From NCBI GenBank assembly GCA_905221605.1, contig CAJNDS010002118.1:1-64000 (forward strand): a DNA stretch of 64,000 nt. Direction: 5' to 3'. Position numbers and translations under genes: made by a program. This DNA comes from Symbiodinium natans (lineage: Eukaryota > Sar > Dinophyceae > Suessiales > Symbiodiniaceae). This document shows, piece by piece, positions 42,571 to 53,102 of the stretch. Under the pieces are notes generated by a model. It was not told where the DNA came from. It worked only from the letters and a program-made list of their open reading frames with translations, and searched no databases. The first letter of the stretch is position 1, and the number at the start of each line of letters is the position of its first letter.

Positions 42571-42624
42571 TCCTCCTCGACCGCCAGAGGCGGCGACCTC
42601 CATGACGTACCACCGAACCACAGC
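42571..42624 (-). CDS. Candidate upstream exon
   Basis: Acceptor CCGGGCTCTTGCAG, then AVVRWYVMEVAASGGRGG. Good protein text and acceptor; may be the N-terminal part of the dioxygenase or the end of another gene. Confidence 0.42.
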
Positions 42625-42789
42625 CTGCAAGAGCCCGGCCCACGGGAGGGTTTAGGGTTTAGGGTTTAGGGCTTAGGGTTTAGGGTTTAGGGTTTAGGGT
42701 TTAGGGTTTAGGGTTTCAGGTTTAGGGCTTAGGGATTCAGGGCCTGCGCAGCTCACGGGATGCCCTTAACCCTAGACGCCCTCATACAC

Positions 42790-42905
42790 ACTAGGTTGCC
42801 CAGTAACCTAGGATGAAAAAGGGTGCCCTTTTTTGCTTAAATTGGTTTATAAGGGAACCTAAACCTACCAAAAAGGGAATAAGGATACTACTGGGCATCC
42901 TAGCA
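42790..42905. repeat. Foldback element, family C
   Basis: GCCCAGTAACCTAGG...AAAAAGGGTGCCCTTTTTTG...TTTATAAGGGAACC...CCAAAAAGGGAATAAGG...ACTGGGC. Ends are inverse of each other (GCCCAGTA / TACTGGGC). Confidence 0.8.
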
Positions 42906-43107
42906 AAACCTTGCCGCCTGCCGATGTGGGGGGTTGATCTACATTCCGCCTACCAAAGACATGCCAAACAGAAACCACAATCTTGATCAACACCTAAACC
43001 TTCTAACCCTAGCCTATAAGCCCTTAACCCTGAAACCCTGAAATTCTGGAACCCTGAAACCCTGAAACCCTGAAACCCTGAAACCCAAAACCCTATACCC
43101 TAAACCC

Positions 43108-43169
43108 TCCATCTTCTTGATGCCGGCTGTCTGGGGTATGGGGTTACTTGTCCCAGAGTTCGTGGACAT
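43108..43169 (-). CDS. Candidate exon, possible start codon
   Basis: After TAGCTGGTCATCTCAG the minus strand reads MSTNSGTSNPIPQTAGIKKM EG. The Met directly after AG may be internal. Ser/Thr-rich. Confidence 0.4.
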
Positions 43170-43643
43170 CTGAGATGACCAGCTAGGAATACTAGGCTGG
43201 CCCTTCAGCCTACTGCTTAGGGTTTAGGGTTTAGGGTTTGGGGTTCAGGGTTAAGGGTGCAGGCTTCGGGTTTAGGGTTTACATCCTTTGCGCAATTTGG
43301 AGCTCTAGGGTTATGGCTGTGGAGACCAGGGTACTTAGAGACCTCAAACCCTAAATGCTGCAGCAACGCCCCAAAAGCCCTGAGGGTTACTAGTACTCGG
43401 GGCGCGCGCTTCTTGAAGGGCTACCAAACCCCGACTCCTAAACGTACTTCTCCAGAAAAACCAAAAGGTTAAACTTCATCATGCCTACAAGATATTCTGA
43501 CTAAATGAGGAAACTCAAGGAGTTTAAAGTGTAACTGTTGGCTAAGCAAGTAAATGCAGGTGCCTCAAAAGTAAATCCCAAAACCCTAAACCTAAACCCT
43601 GAACGCTGAACCCTGAACCCTAAACCCTAAACCCGAAACCCTA

Positions 43644-43734
43644 GGATGCAGCTGCCTTGAGGATGAAGGAGGCCAGAACCCCCACCGCAAAGGCCCCAAA
43701 GGTCCAGAAGAGGTCGCCCTCATGGAAGCCATAC
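43644..43734 (-). CDS. Candidate exon with membrane segment
   Basis: Minus strand reads YGFHEGDLFWTFGAFAVGVL ASFILKAAAS, a convincing transmembrane helix with about 76% G/C at third positions. The acceptor would be CTAAATCGAAG. The + strand is open but less protein-like. Confidence 0.5.
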
Positions 43735-44917
43735 CTTCGATTTAGGGTTTAGGGTTTAGGATTTAGGGTTTAGGGTTTTAGGGTTTAGGGTTAGGGTTTA
43801 GGGTTCAGGGTTTCGGGTTCAGGGTTGAGAGTTTAGTCAGGGGTTTAGAGTAGGGGTTGTTAAAGGGGTTCAAAGGAGGTTTTTAAGGGGCGGGGCGGGG
43901 GGGGGGGGGTGATTTAAGCCTTAACCTTAAGGTTTAGGACATCTTGCCGTTGCATCTGGAGAGAAGGAGCAAAACCTCTGCAAGCTTGCCCCGCCTCAAC
44001 ACATTCTTGAGAATCTTCATGGTGGCTTTGGGGGCTTGGGGCTTAGGGCAATCGAATAGTTTCGGGCTTGATGCCGCATGTGTCTGTCTTTTCCCTCTCT
44101 GCCTCTCTTTGGTAAACCTTATAGAGTTCTTGAGGGAGGGGGGGTTCAAGGGGGGTATGGAACCGAACGTTCCCTAATACTCCTTACAGCCTCCCCACCA
44201 TGAACTTTCAATGAAGGTTTTTTCTCTCCGACTCTGGGCATGCTGCGGGGAGAAGTTTGGGGGGTTTAGGCTTTGGAGTTTTAGTAGGGTTTAGGCTTTA
44301 GGGTTTAGGGCTTAGGGTTTAGGGTTTAGGGTGTTCCTGCGACGCACAGTCGGGGTTCAGGGTCTTGGGAATGTAAGGGCTGTTGGGGGGAAAGGCGTCA
44401 AAGGGTGCAGGATGCATTCCGGGGGTAAGCATTCCAAACGCCCCAAAACCGAAGCCTCGAGCCCTGACTCCTTCCTGAGGACGCGGTTTCCTCCAAAGCC
44501 CCCTCGAAAGAGACGGTCCGAGGGTGTTAGGTTCAGGGTCTGAGGTTCAAGTTTGGGGGGGCGGTTGCTTCCAAAGGCTCTGACCGCACCAGAACACCCA
44601 GAAGACACCCGCTACCTTACGGCCTCCAAGCCAGCATCAACCTTCCTGGAGTCGTTACGTTGTCTTGACATGGGACCCCTTAAATACCCTTTATATATCC
44701 TCTACAACCCGAGGGCCCATACATCAGAACCCTTTAAAGAGGGCAAGGAAACAACTAAGGGACCATGACTATGTAACTGCCCCAAGAAACCTACAAGCCC
44801 ACACCCTTTGCCCTAACCTGTTTAGGGTTTAGGGTTTAGGGTTTAGGGTTTAGGGTTTAGGGTTTAGGGTTTAGGGTTTAGGGTTTAGGGTTTAGGGTGT
44901 ATAACCCGCACTTGGCA

Positions 44918-45030
44918 GCCCAGTACGTAACCAGCTTACATTGAGGGTACTTTTCTTGGTTGGCTACTTTATAAGGGAACCTTGAACCCAAAAAAAGGAA
45001 CAAGGAAAAGGGCACCATTGAGCTACCAAC
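44918..45030. repeat. Foldback element, family C
   Basis: GCCCAGTACGTAACCAG...GAGGGTACTTTTCTTGG...TTTATAAGGGAACC...CCAAAAAAAGGAACAAGG...GGGCACC. Diverged relative of the copies at 42.8 and 61.2 kb. Confidence 0.7.
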
Positions 45031-45129
45031 CCTGAACCCTAAACCCTAAATCCTAAACCCTAAAGCCTAAACCCTAAACCCTCCAATACCAACCCTGAAC
45101 CATCTCCGACAAATCCCGGCTGCGCTCCC

Positions 45130-45800
45130 AAAGCCAATATTGGTGCCACGACCACGAGAGGCCTGTAGCTAGTTTTTTTGTGTGGCTCTCATGAGACGAT
45201 GCTCATATTGTATATTTGGCGATGGTTGTTTTTCTTGCCATGAATAGGCATCTATGATTATATGCTATCTGTCAATATCTCGGGTCATCTTTTAACGCTA
45301 TGTATCTATCATTACATGTTATTCCGTCTTGCTGCAGATTAATATGTATCTAGTTATACCATCATACACGAAAAAACGACATTGTATTGTTACACACCAT
45401 TCTGCTTACGAAAATGGTGTTATATTGCTACTCTTCTACATTATGATATCTAGTTATATGTGTTACTGTATATGGCTAAATAATATGACACCTTGTGATA
45501 TAGTGTCTATTCCATACCGACAACATGAGGTATATCACGATCTTACTTTCATATAGATAGACCATAGAGTCAGTATGGTTTTGTTATCGCTATTATAACT
45601 GTTGTTATTGTCATTATTGTTATCATTCCTGTTACGATTGTTGCTGTTGCTATGTGTGTTATGGTTGTTAGTGTTGTGATAATTGTCATTGTTGCTGCTA
45701 TTGTTCTTCTTGCTAGTATTTTCAGTGATATTGTTTATTGTTCTTATTGTTGTTAGTATAACTTTTGTAGGATCTTGAAGATATTATTACACAAACTTAG
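45130..45800. other. AT-rich island, no gene recognised
   Basis: About 670 bp that is much more AT-rich than its surroundings and ends in TTG/ATT/GTT triplet text. A + open frame at 45,329-45,556 has an AT-driven composition and no recognised domain. Probably an inserted element or decayed simple repeat. Confidence 0.5.
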
Positions 45801-46585
45801 TGCACCTCTACAACACTTTCAGGTTGTCAGGTGTCTAGGGAAGAGATTGGACAGGTAAAGACATTTTTGCATAAAGATCTTGCAGGTATCCGGGACAATC
45901 TCTGCAGGCACACTTGCCGCAACGTTATCAATTAGCTGGAATGGGTGCTTTCCTACTGCTGCAGGAGAGGGAGCAGCAGTCTAGAGAATCTAAAGTCTTA
46001 CGGAGCGGTCGTATCTTAGGGCACCAGAGCCCCAGAAACCAGCTGCGGAGTCCTGAGTGTTTTTGTGCGGGATCCTCACGTGGGTTTGCGTTTTCCTTCA
46101 GCATTCCCTTGGTTTTTGGCACGCACTTAAAGATCCTGCAAAATGCTGTTCGCTTGTGTTTTACTCACCACATAAAGATCCTTCTTTTTTTCTGCCAAGA
46201 ATCCCCTGCTTAGTGGTGATGCAATTAAGGCACGACACCTACGGAATGCCCACTGGGCAGTCATGACACCCCTAAAATGAGCCCGACACACTAGCAAGAG
46301 ATGCCCATGCTCGCATGTAGATGAGATAGCTCCTTCCTGGAAAGGCTGGATGATGGTGGGCGCAGATCCCCGGTGATAGGATCTTTATGTTTATGTGGCC
46401 TGTTTGTCCCCCAGTGTAGGCTTCGTAAGGTTGAAGATTTAGCTTCTGCACGTCTTAGTACGTCTTGGTATGTGCAGGCTGCATGCAGCTGACCTCCTGC
46501 GTCTGACTGTTGCTAGCATTCTGCAACATGAACCCTCTGTCGTCAGTTGCCAGCTTTTCGCAGCAAGAGCCCTGTGTCGTAAGTT

Positions 46586-46786
46586 GTGCTTGTGATGGCG
46601 CTGAGCACCCTTTCTAACCAGTTCTCACTACAAACGGTGGCTGATGATGACCGCACCCGCCCCCCCCCCCCCCCCCCCCCCCCGGACGTCACGCCTGAGA
46701 CGCTCGTCGTCAAAGCGGACTCGGCTGGTCGTGTACACCTGCGGTACACAGGCGCCTACTTCAACCCTGCTGCCGTTTGGTATTAG
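46586..46786 (+). CDS. Possible coding fragment with poly-proline run
   Basis: + frame reads MALSTLSNQFSLQTVADDD, a run of eight Pro from a C run (46,660-46,683), then DVTPETLVVKADSAGRVHLR YTGAYFNPAAVWY and stop. The part after the run has good codon use. It could be an exon or a captured fragment; the C run length may be unreliable. Confidence 0.3.
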   Translation: MLVMALSTLSNQFSLQTVADDDRTRPPPPPPPPDVTPETLVVKADSAGRVHLRYTGAYFNPAAVWY

Positions 46787-46904
46787 TTTAGGGTTTACAG
46801 TTCCATGATAAACTACCCTAAACCCTAAACCCTAAACCCTAAACCCTAAACCCTAAACCCTAAACCCTAGACCTTTCCAGCATCTCCTCCTTGAACCCAT
46901 GCTA

Positions 46905-46969
46905 GGTGAAGAACATGCCCCTCAGGACCGCAACACCAAACATGCCATGGCTTCCGAGCACGAAGGCAT
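46905..46969 (-). CDS. Candidate exon with hydrophobic segment
   Basis: After CTTTCTGGGTAG the minus strand reads AFVLGSHGMFGVAVLRGMFF T. Without that intron boundary the frame extends upstream as RSWSFWVD. The + strand is also open. Possibly the same membrane protein as the 43.7-kb exon. Confidence 0.35.
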
Positions 46970-47164
46970 CTACCCAGAAAGACCAGGACCGCTCTTTTCT
47001 ACTAAGGCATATACCTAAAAATTTAGAGGTCCTCATTACCCTACATGTAAACCCTACACCCTAAACCCTAAACCCTCGGGTAGATTCCTGAATTCAGGGG
47101 CGCGGGATCTTTGGGTGTGTCGTTCCTAAAAACCGTTGTTGGGCCCTGATGGGTATGTAAACAA

Positions 47165-47285
47165 GACCCGGGAGTAACCTAGGGAAAAAAAGGGTACCCT
47201 TTTTGGTTTTTTAAGGGGATTATAAGGGAACCCCACCTCTAAAAAAGAAAAAAAGGGCCTACTCCCGGTCCTAGTAAACCATAAA
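47165..47285. repeat. Foldback element, family C
   Basis: CCGGGAGTAACCTAGGG...AAAAAGGGTACCCTTTTTGG...ATTATAAGGGAACC...AAAAAGGGCCTACTCCCGG. Inverse ends CCGGGAGTA / TACTCCCGG. Confidence 0.8.
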
Positions 47286-47400
47286 AGGGCGGTGGCCTCT
47301 CTGGGTAGCAGACCATTCAACAAGTCCCAAAGGAGGCTGCTTTCAATGCTGCCTATGGTCTAACCCTCAACTGGATTTACGGTTTAGGGTTATGTCAAAG

Positions 47401-47620
47401 GCAGCAAACCAACACAAAGTGCTGCGCAGCGGCCGGTTTCTGACGCGGTCTGCCTTTGTGGGACTTGTAAGTCCGTGAGCCAAGAGCCCGAAACTGAAAT
47501 GCCAAACTGCGTTCCTGCCATCCAGCTTGTGATGAGTACTGCCGCGGGAGAAGAGACAGACATTTGCAGCCGTCTGCATCATTTAAGCACGGTCAGGCTC
47601 TGCCAGAGCCCGTAACAAGC
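47401..47620 (+). CDS. Possible two-exon fragment with a 58-bp canonical intron
   Basis: + exon 47,401-47,466 reads AANQHKVLRSGRFLTRSAFV GL and meets CTT|GTAAGT. A pyrimidine-rich acceptor GTTCCTGCCATCCAG at 47,524 opens LVMSTAAGEETDICSRLHHL. The minus strand holds one open frame across the same bases (47,367-47,582; LDGRNAVWHFSFGLLAHG), so the strand is undecided. Confidence 0.3.
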
Positions 47621-47841
47621 TGGTGCCTGAAGCCATCGACGACGCGAGAGCTGGCGATGCTGCGAAGAATCGGGATCACGCGAGTGATCGATGCGCGCTT
47701 GCGGAGCGTGACCCCTTAAACCCTAGACCCTAGACCCTAAACCCTAAACCCTAAACCCTAAACCCTAAACCTTCTCGCTGACTGGCCCTCTGAGGCTTGC
47801 ATGGCGTACGAGCGTGAGCCAACTCTCGGCAACAAGAGAGC

Positions 47842-47946
47842 ACTTGGAGGTCCATGGTACTTACTAACCATAGAGGGGTTATCCCACTTATAAGTAGGGT
47901 TCTAAGCCCAGTTATAATTGGTTAGTAAGTACCATGAACCTCCAAG
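47842..47946. repeat. MITE family A, internally shortened copy
   Basis: ACTTGGAGGTCCATGGTACT ... AGTACCATGAACCTCCAAG, 105 bp, with part of the interior missing compared with 33,612-33,754. Confidence 0.9.
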
Positions 47947-47992
47947 CAGGAGTGCTCGCGCCACCCTCCACAGCAGCGGGCACTGAGGCCCT

Positions 47993-48126
47993 TCTTGGAG
48001 GTTCGCGGTACTTAGTAACTGATTATAACTGTACTTACATAACCCACTTATAAGCCCCTTAAGTGCCCTATATGGTTGTAAGTACAGTTAGAAGTACAGT
48101 TCTAATTAGACCCTGAACCTCCAAGT
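47993..48126. repeat. MITE family A, third copy
   Basis: Starts TTCTTGGAGGTTCGCGGTAC and ends CCCTGAACCTCCAAGT. The right arm has lost the GTACCAT part. Only about 45 bp from the second copy. Confidence 0.85.
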
Positions 48127-48426
48127 TCAACAAGTGCCGAAGGAGGCTGCCTTCAAACCCTACATGCACTTAGGTTTAGGATCTAGGGCCTAGTGCAACT
48201 CCCCAGACCCCACATCCCAAAGCCAAAAGCCCCAACCCGTATGTAAAAACCTGCAAAAGGCTCACCCGCACCCCAAAGGCCGCAACACCCCTAACGATGG
48301 CCTATGACTCCAAAATGAAGGACTTTTAGGCCGTTATATTAATACGCGGCAGTTCTCTAAGCTTGCTCCTTTATGGGAGCCTGCTTGGGCTGAACCCTAA
48401 ACCCTAAACCTAAACCCTAAACCCTA

Positions 48427-48446
48427 AACTCGGAAACCTTAGCCCT
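48427..48446. repeat. Isolated higher-order repeat block
   Basis: ACTCGGAAACCTTAGCCCT inside a CCCTAAA array, identical to blocks at 29.0-29.6 kb. Confidence 0.85.
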
Positions 48447-48552
48447 AAACCCTAAACCCTAAAACCCTAAACCCTAAATCCTAAACCCTAAACCCTAAAC
48501 CCTAAACCCAACACAAATCATAAATTTCTCGCACCAGGGAACATGCAGCTAC

Positions 48553-48638
48553 ATGTCTCGTCCCTGCCTTCTCAGGGCGCACTTCCCTGCGGCCCTCATC
48601 AATGAGCTCGCTGCAAACCTCCCAGCTGTTGGCCAAAG
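48553..48638 (-). CDS. Candidate exon downstream of the LINE
   Basis: Minus reading WEVCSELIDEGRREVRPEKA GTRH, with acceptor CCAACAG (48,625) or ACCCTAG (48,638, adding LALANS), then donor CAT|GTAGCT. Strong protein text; product unknown. The LINE lies in the intron upstream of it, in the same orientation. Confidence 0.5.
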
Positions 48639-48918
48639 CTAGGGTTAGGGTTTAGGGTTTAGGGTTTAGGGTTTAGGGTTTGGGGTTTAGGGTTTAGGGT
48701 TTTGGGATAGGGTTGATAGGGCTGATAGGGTTTTGGGGTTTGCACGTTGGGAGCCCGTAGGGATCAAGGCCCTCATAGGGGTTTGGGCAGTGGGGTCACT
48801 TCGTGCAGGCCCTACTTGGAGGTTCATGGTACTTAGTAACTAATTATGACTGTACTTATAACCCACTTAAAGCCCCTCAAGTGCCCTAAGATGGCTATAT
48901 AAGTACAGCTATAAGTAC

Positions 48919-51168
48919 AGTGATAGCGCTGAACACCGCTATGTGCACTGCTCACAGGCCCTGCCCCACTTCTGAGGGTGGCGCGAGGACAAAACAGCAC
49001 AAGGGAAGCGCAACCGTGCAACACGTGCGGACAAGCTCATCGGCATCCCGTGGCACATGCTAGCGCGTGCTTGCCCTTGGCGAAACTTAGCAAGGCAACA
49101 TCCCAGCATCCCTACTTCTGAGGGCGGTGCGAAGATGAGCCGACATAATTGGAGCACAAACAGAGTGCAGTGGACATGTCCGTGATGGCTTGCCACAAGC
49201 AACCATGTGCGTGCACCCCCATGGCCAGCGGTCTAGGAAAGCAGTGGATGGGCTCATGGGTCTGCGAGGTGCCTCACGCTGCCGGCAGTCTCCGGCATCC
49301 GGCGGAGCACTGCCCTAGCATTCTCGCGCTGCAAAGAAATGGCAAGGGCCTGGTACAGGCGGTCGGCCTCCTGTGATGCCGGCTCCCCGGACCGCAATGC
49401 CAGATTGGCTGCCAGCTGCTGCCAGGCACGGACGGCGCATGGGGCCCAGCCCCCACTTGCCTCAACAACCATGGGAATGAACTGCAGGCCTTGCACGGCG
49501 CATACAGCCTTGGTGTCCTTGTGCAAGCACTTGCGTGCCTCATAGTCCGCTGCAGGGCGTTCGGCTGCCGCCGCCACAGCTGCGTGCTGGCCCGGTCGCA
49601 TCCCACAGGTCACGGCGAGGTCGAACGCAGCCGGGCCGTGCAGCCCCCAGCTCGGCACCCAAACATCGGCCGGGCGCCGGCCGTTGCCCGCGCGAGAGCC
49701 ATCCTCCGAACATCCGGCCTCCCCCAACCGAGGCGGCAGCAAGTCTGGCTTCTCGACTTCCGGGCTGAGGCCCGCGGCCTGAGCACGTGCGGCCAGCAGC
49801 GACCGGAGGCGATTGTGGCGCTTCGTGCGATCACCCCCACATGGGCAAGCCCGGGCATGGTCGCCGAACTTGTCAGCAATGCCGTCACATAGAGGGCAAA
49901 CTGCATCCGATGCGGCTACAGGCAGGCGCAGGCGGAGCCGCACCATGACTCGGAACAGCGGCCCATCCACGTGCAAGCCAAGAGCTTCACTGGGGGGGGC
50001 ATGTAGCCAGGCGCCTGCGCGAGGTTGCTGAAGTAGCTGCAGGTGGGCACGAAAGGCCTCGCGGCCAGGTGTGGGAGCCCCCAGCCGGATGAGCAGGGCC
50101 CGGTCCAGCGCCTGGGACAGCGACTGCTGTTTGGTGGTAGGCGGCGCAGGGACCGGGATCTGATCATCTGGCAAGAGGCACTCGTTGACGCTGGACGCGG
50201 CCGCAACAGCTCCAGACGCGGGCCAGTCCTGGCAAAAGTTTTTGTCCAGAGCAGGTGGCTGCACAGCAGCTAGAGAGGCAGCGTAGGCTGCTGGTGCGTG
50301 GAGCTGGGCATGTCGCAGGCCCAACCCACCTGAAGCTGTCGAAAGGGATGCCTGCTGCCAAGCCTCCTCTGGCAGAGGCCCAGTGCACAAACTCTCCAGG
50401 CACTCGCGGACGGCACTGTCAAATGCCGTGGCAGCAGACCCGAGCAGTTGGGTTGGGGTGACCCGCAGAGCGAAGACAAACTTGCAGAACGAAGCGCAGT
50501 GTCTAAGCAAAAGCAACCCAGTCTGGGGGTCGGGGAGCTCGGCGATGGCCCGCAAGAGTGGCCGGGCCTTGTCGACCCGCTCCGCAAGTGTAGCGGCTTC
50601 AGTGTAGCGGGCCTGGCCGATAGGGGCGCCAAGAAGAAGGAAATTGCCACTGGCATTGACGCGGATGCCGGCACGGAAGGCACGTGCGTCAACTGACGCG
50701 GTCAAACCTCCGCACACAATGAGCTCGCACTTTTGCGGGTTGAGTTGCAGGCCCACCTGACGGGCAGCAGAAACCAACCTGGTCAGTGAGGCAGCCACTG
50801 GCTGACAGCCTCCTGCGAGGAAGGCGTCGTCCATAAAGGCAAAAGCAAGTTCGGGGCGGCTTGCTGCCGGGCCAGACTGCGCGGCTTGAAGAGCGGGCTG
50901 AAGAGCCAACGCGAACAGCAGCGGGCCCAGCGGGTCCCCCTGCTGGACGCCGACTTCCGAGGTGAGCACTGTGCCGTCAAAAAGGAGCCGGGTGTGGCGG
51001 TCGTAGCACCACTCTGCCCACGGAGCCAAACCAGGGAAGTGAAGGCGCACTTGGCGCAGAAGGGCAGCCCTGTCAACAACATTAAAGGCGTTGTGGAAGT
51101 CAACCTTTAAGAAGACCTTGTCAACGTGCCCCGCGTTCCTCTGCACCCACTGTCTAGCCGTGTGAACC
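48919..51168 (-). mobile_element. 5'-truncated LINE with RT and restriction-like endonuclease
   Basis: Bounded by the 11-bp direct repeat GCTATAAGTAC (48,908-48,918 and 51,169-51,179), a good target-site duplication. The reading frame is open to the 5' boundary with no start codon, so the 5' part of the protein is missing. The 3' UTR (48,919-49,253) has no poly(A), contains two copies of an ACTTCTGAGGG(T/C)GG block (about 48,966 and 49,107), and ends in a hairpin ATAGCG/CGCTAT at 48,923-48,942. Confidence 0.88.
49254..51168 (-). CDS. LINE reverse transcriptase / endonuclease, 5'-truncated
   Basis: Numbered from a GTG at 51,146, the frame is 630 codons; it also runs upstream (AVHTARQWVQRNAGHVDKVF) to the element edge. 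RT motifs: D16 in KVDFHNAFN, QGDPLGPLLF at 70-80, and F-M-D-D at 104-107 with catalytic D106/D107 (FMDD in place of the usual YADD). A CCHC zinc knuckle lies at 417-434 (C-x2-C-x9-H-x3-C). A PD-(D/E)XK-like endonuclease follows (RRPADVWVPSW at 490, AFDLAV at 508, YEARK at 535). RT-CCHC-endonuclease order and lack of an AP endonuclease place it with R2/CRE/NeSL-like elements. The N-terminal DNA-binding part is missing. The frame is otherwise intact, so insertion is recent. Confidence 0.9.
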
Positions 51169-52069
51169 GCTATAAGTACCAGGTATAATTAGCAACCCTA
51201 AACCCTAAACCCTAAACCCTAAACCCTAAACCCTGAACCTCCAAGTAGGACTCACAAAGAAGGGGAAAGGGCCGACTGGGAGATCTGAGATTTGAGGCGT
51301 TAGAGTGTTCGGCTCTGAGGCAGGCAGGGCTTAGGTTTTGAGGTTCTTGGGTTTAGGGTTTGGGGCTTAGGGTTTAGGGTCTGGGGTTTGGGGTTTAGGG
51401 TTTGGAGTTTGGGCTTTGCGATTTAGGGGCGTCAAGAGGGTGTCCAGTAGCAAGCCGACATTGGCTGACGTTGTGAGGGGTTGAGGCTGATATTTGGGAG
51501 CCCCACTTCAGCCTGGGAAATTTGTGTGCCCTCACACGGCCCTACAACCCTAAACCCTAAATCACGCGACTTCGGCACTCTACTCTGCATCCTCAAATAA
51601 CCCCTGTGCCCTTGTGATACATGTGTTTGTGGGACTAAAGTAAAAACCCGCAAGCCCAGCTGATGTTTCAACAGCTCCCCCCCCTCAAACCCCAAAACCG
51701 CCGCCCCCTCAAACCCGGTTAGGCTGTAGGGTTCAGTGAAAGTTTAGTGTTGACGGTATATGGGTTCTAGATTAAAACCTCGATTCAATACAAGCTTTCC
51801 CGACAACTATCTGCGCGAAGTGCATCTGGCAAGACGCTGTGAGCTCACGGCTTTGTAGGCTTTCGGGCTAAGAGGACTTATGATCAGAGTTTTGGCAGAT
51901 CTCGTGTGTGATGTAACGCTGGTGCAGATTGAGGGTAAGCCCTAAACCCTAAACCCTAAACCCTAAACCCTAAACCCTCAACCCTAAACCTAAACCCTAA
52001 ACCCTAAACCCTAACCCCTAAACCCTAAAACCTAACCCTAAACCCTAAACCCTAAACCTTGCTGCCCAC

Positions 52070-52142
52070 CTTCTTCTCCAGGAAGCCTCTCACGAGCCAC
52101 ACTGGGGGAGAGGACCTTGGGCCCGAATGGTGATCTTCAGGA
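52070..52142 (-). CDS. Candidate exon with canonical splice sites
   Basis: Acceptor TTCAAAATGTCAG, then PEDHHSGPRSSPPVWLVRGF LEKK, then donor AAG|GTGGGC. Both sites are good. Product unknown; lies upstream of the LINE-bearing intron. Confidence 0.5.
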
Positions 52143-53012
52143 CTGACATTTTGAAGGTTTAGGGTTTAGGGTTTAGGGTTTAGGGTTTAGGGTTTAGGGT
52201 TTAGGGTTTAGGGTTTAGGGTTTAGGGTTTAGGGTTTAGGGTTTTAGGGTTTAGGGTTTTAGGGTTCAGGCGCTGAAGGCTTTCTAGAGTCCGAGTCCGG
52301 GCTCCAGAGCTGCGGCTGCAGCTTTGGGGTTTAGGGATCAGGGTTTCGGAAGTTTAGGGTTTGCAGGTTTTATGGGTGTTAGGGTTTGGGTTTAGGGTTT
52401 AGGGTTTAGGGTTTAGGGTTTAGGGTTTAGGGTTTAGGGTGTATACTGTACCCCCAACCCTAGCACGGGGGCTGGATGTAGGTAAGGGTGCCAAAAAACA
52501 TTCCAAGAAAAACCAAGGCAAGGACTGGGACATTCGGACTTACAGCAATGGGGCTATAAATCTATTAGCCGCCACTTAGGGAGGTGTACGATCAGGGACC
52601 TGTATGGCCAGACCCCCTAAACTTAAATCCTCAACCCTCAACCCTGGACCCTAAAAAAGTCTAAACGCCAAACGCTAAATCCGGAACCCTGAACCCTAAA
52701 CCCAGAACCCAAAACCCTGAACCCTATATATAAACCTATAAACCTTATCAACCCTATAAACCCTATAAACCCTATAAGCCCTATCAACCCTATAAACCCT
52801 GTAAACCCTCAAAACCCTATAAACCGTATAAACCCTAAACCCCCTAAATTAACCTTAAGCCCTAAACCCTAATTAAACCCTAAACCCCAGACCCTAAACC
52901 CCCTAAACTAACCCTAAGCCCTTTAAACCCTATAAGCCCTATAAACCCAAAAAAGAAACCCAAAACCCCAAAAACCCTAAACCCAAAACCCTAAACCCTA
53001 AACCCTACCGGA

Positions 53013-53102
53013 CTCCAAGGCTTAGCACCCGGCCGCAGCTGCGTCACTTCCGCGCCCAAGGCAGCGAAGTGAAGGGCCGGGTAGGGCTTGCCTTCCCCTG
53101 GG
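53013..53102 (-). CDS. Candidate exon
   Basis: Acceptor CCCATGACAG, then PGEGKPYPALHFAALGAEVT QLRPGAKPWSP, with strong third-position G/C bias. Follows the signal-peptide exon at 54.3 kb in gene order and may be part of the same protein. Confidence 0.45.

Larger units (their letters stand above)
48814..51246. repeat. MITE family A, fourth copy, split by a LINE and a telomere array
   Basis: Left part 48,814-48,918 (ACTTGGAGGTTCATGGTACT ... GCTATAAGTAC). Right part 51,169-51,246 (GCTATAAGTAC ... CCTGAACCTCCAAGT). The LINE occupies the middle. In the right arm a CCCTAAA array (51,194-51,234) replaces the TAAGTACCAT portion of the arm. Confidence 0.85.
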
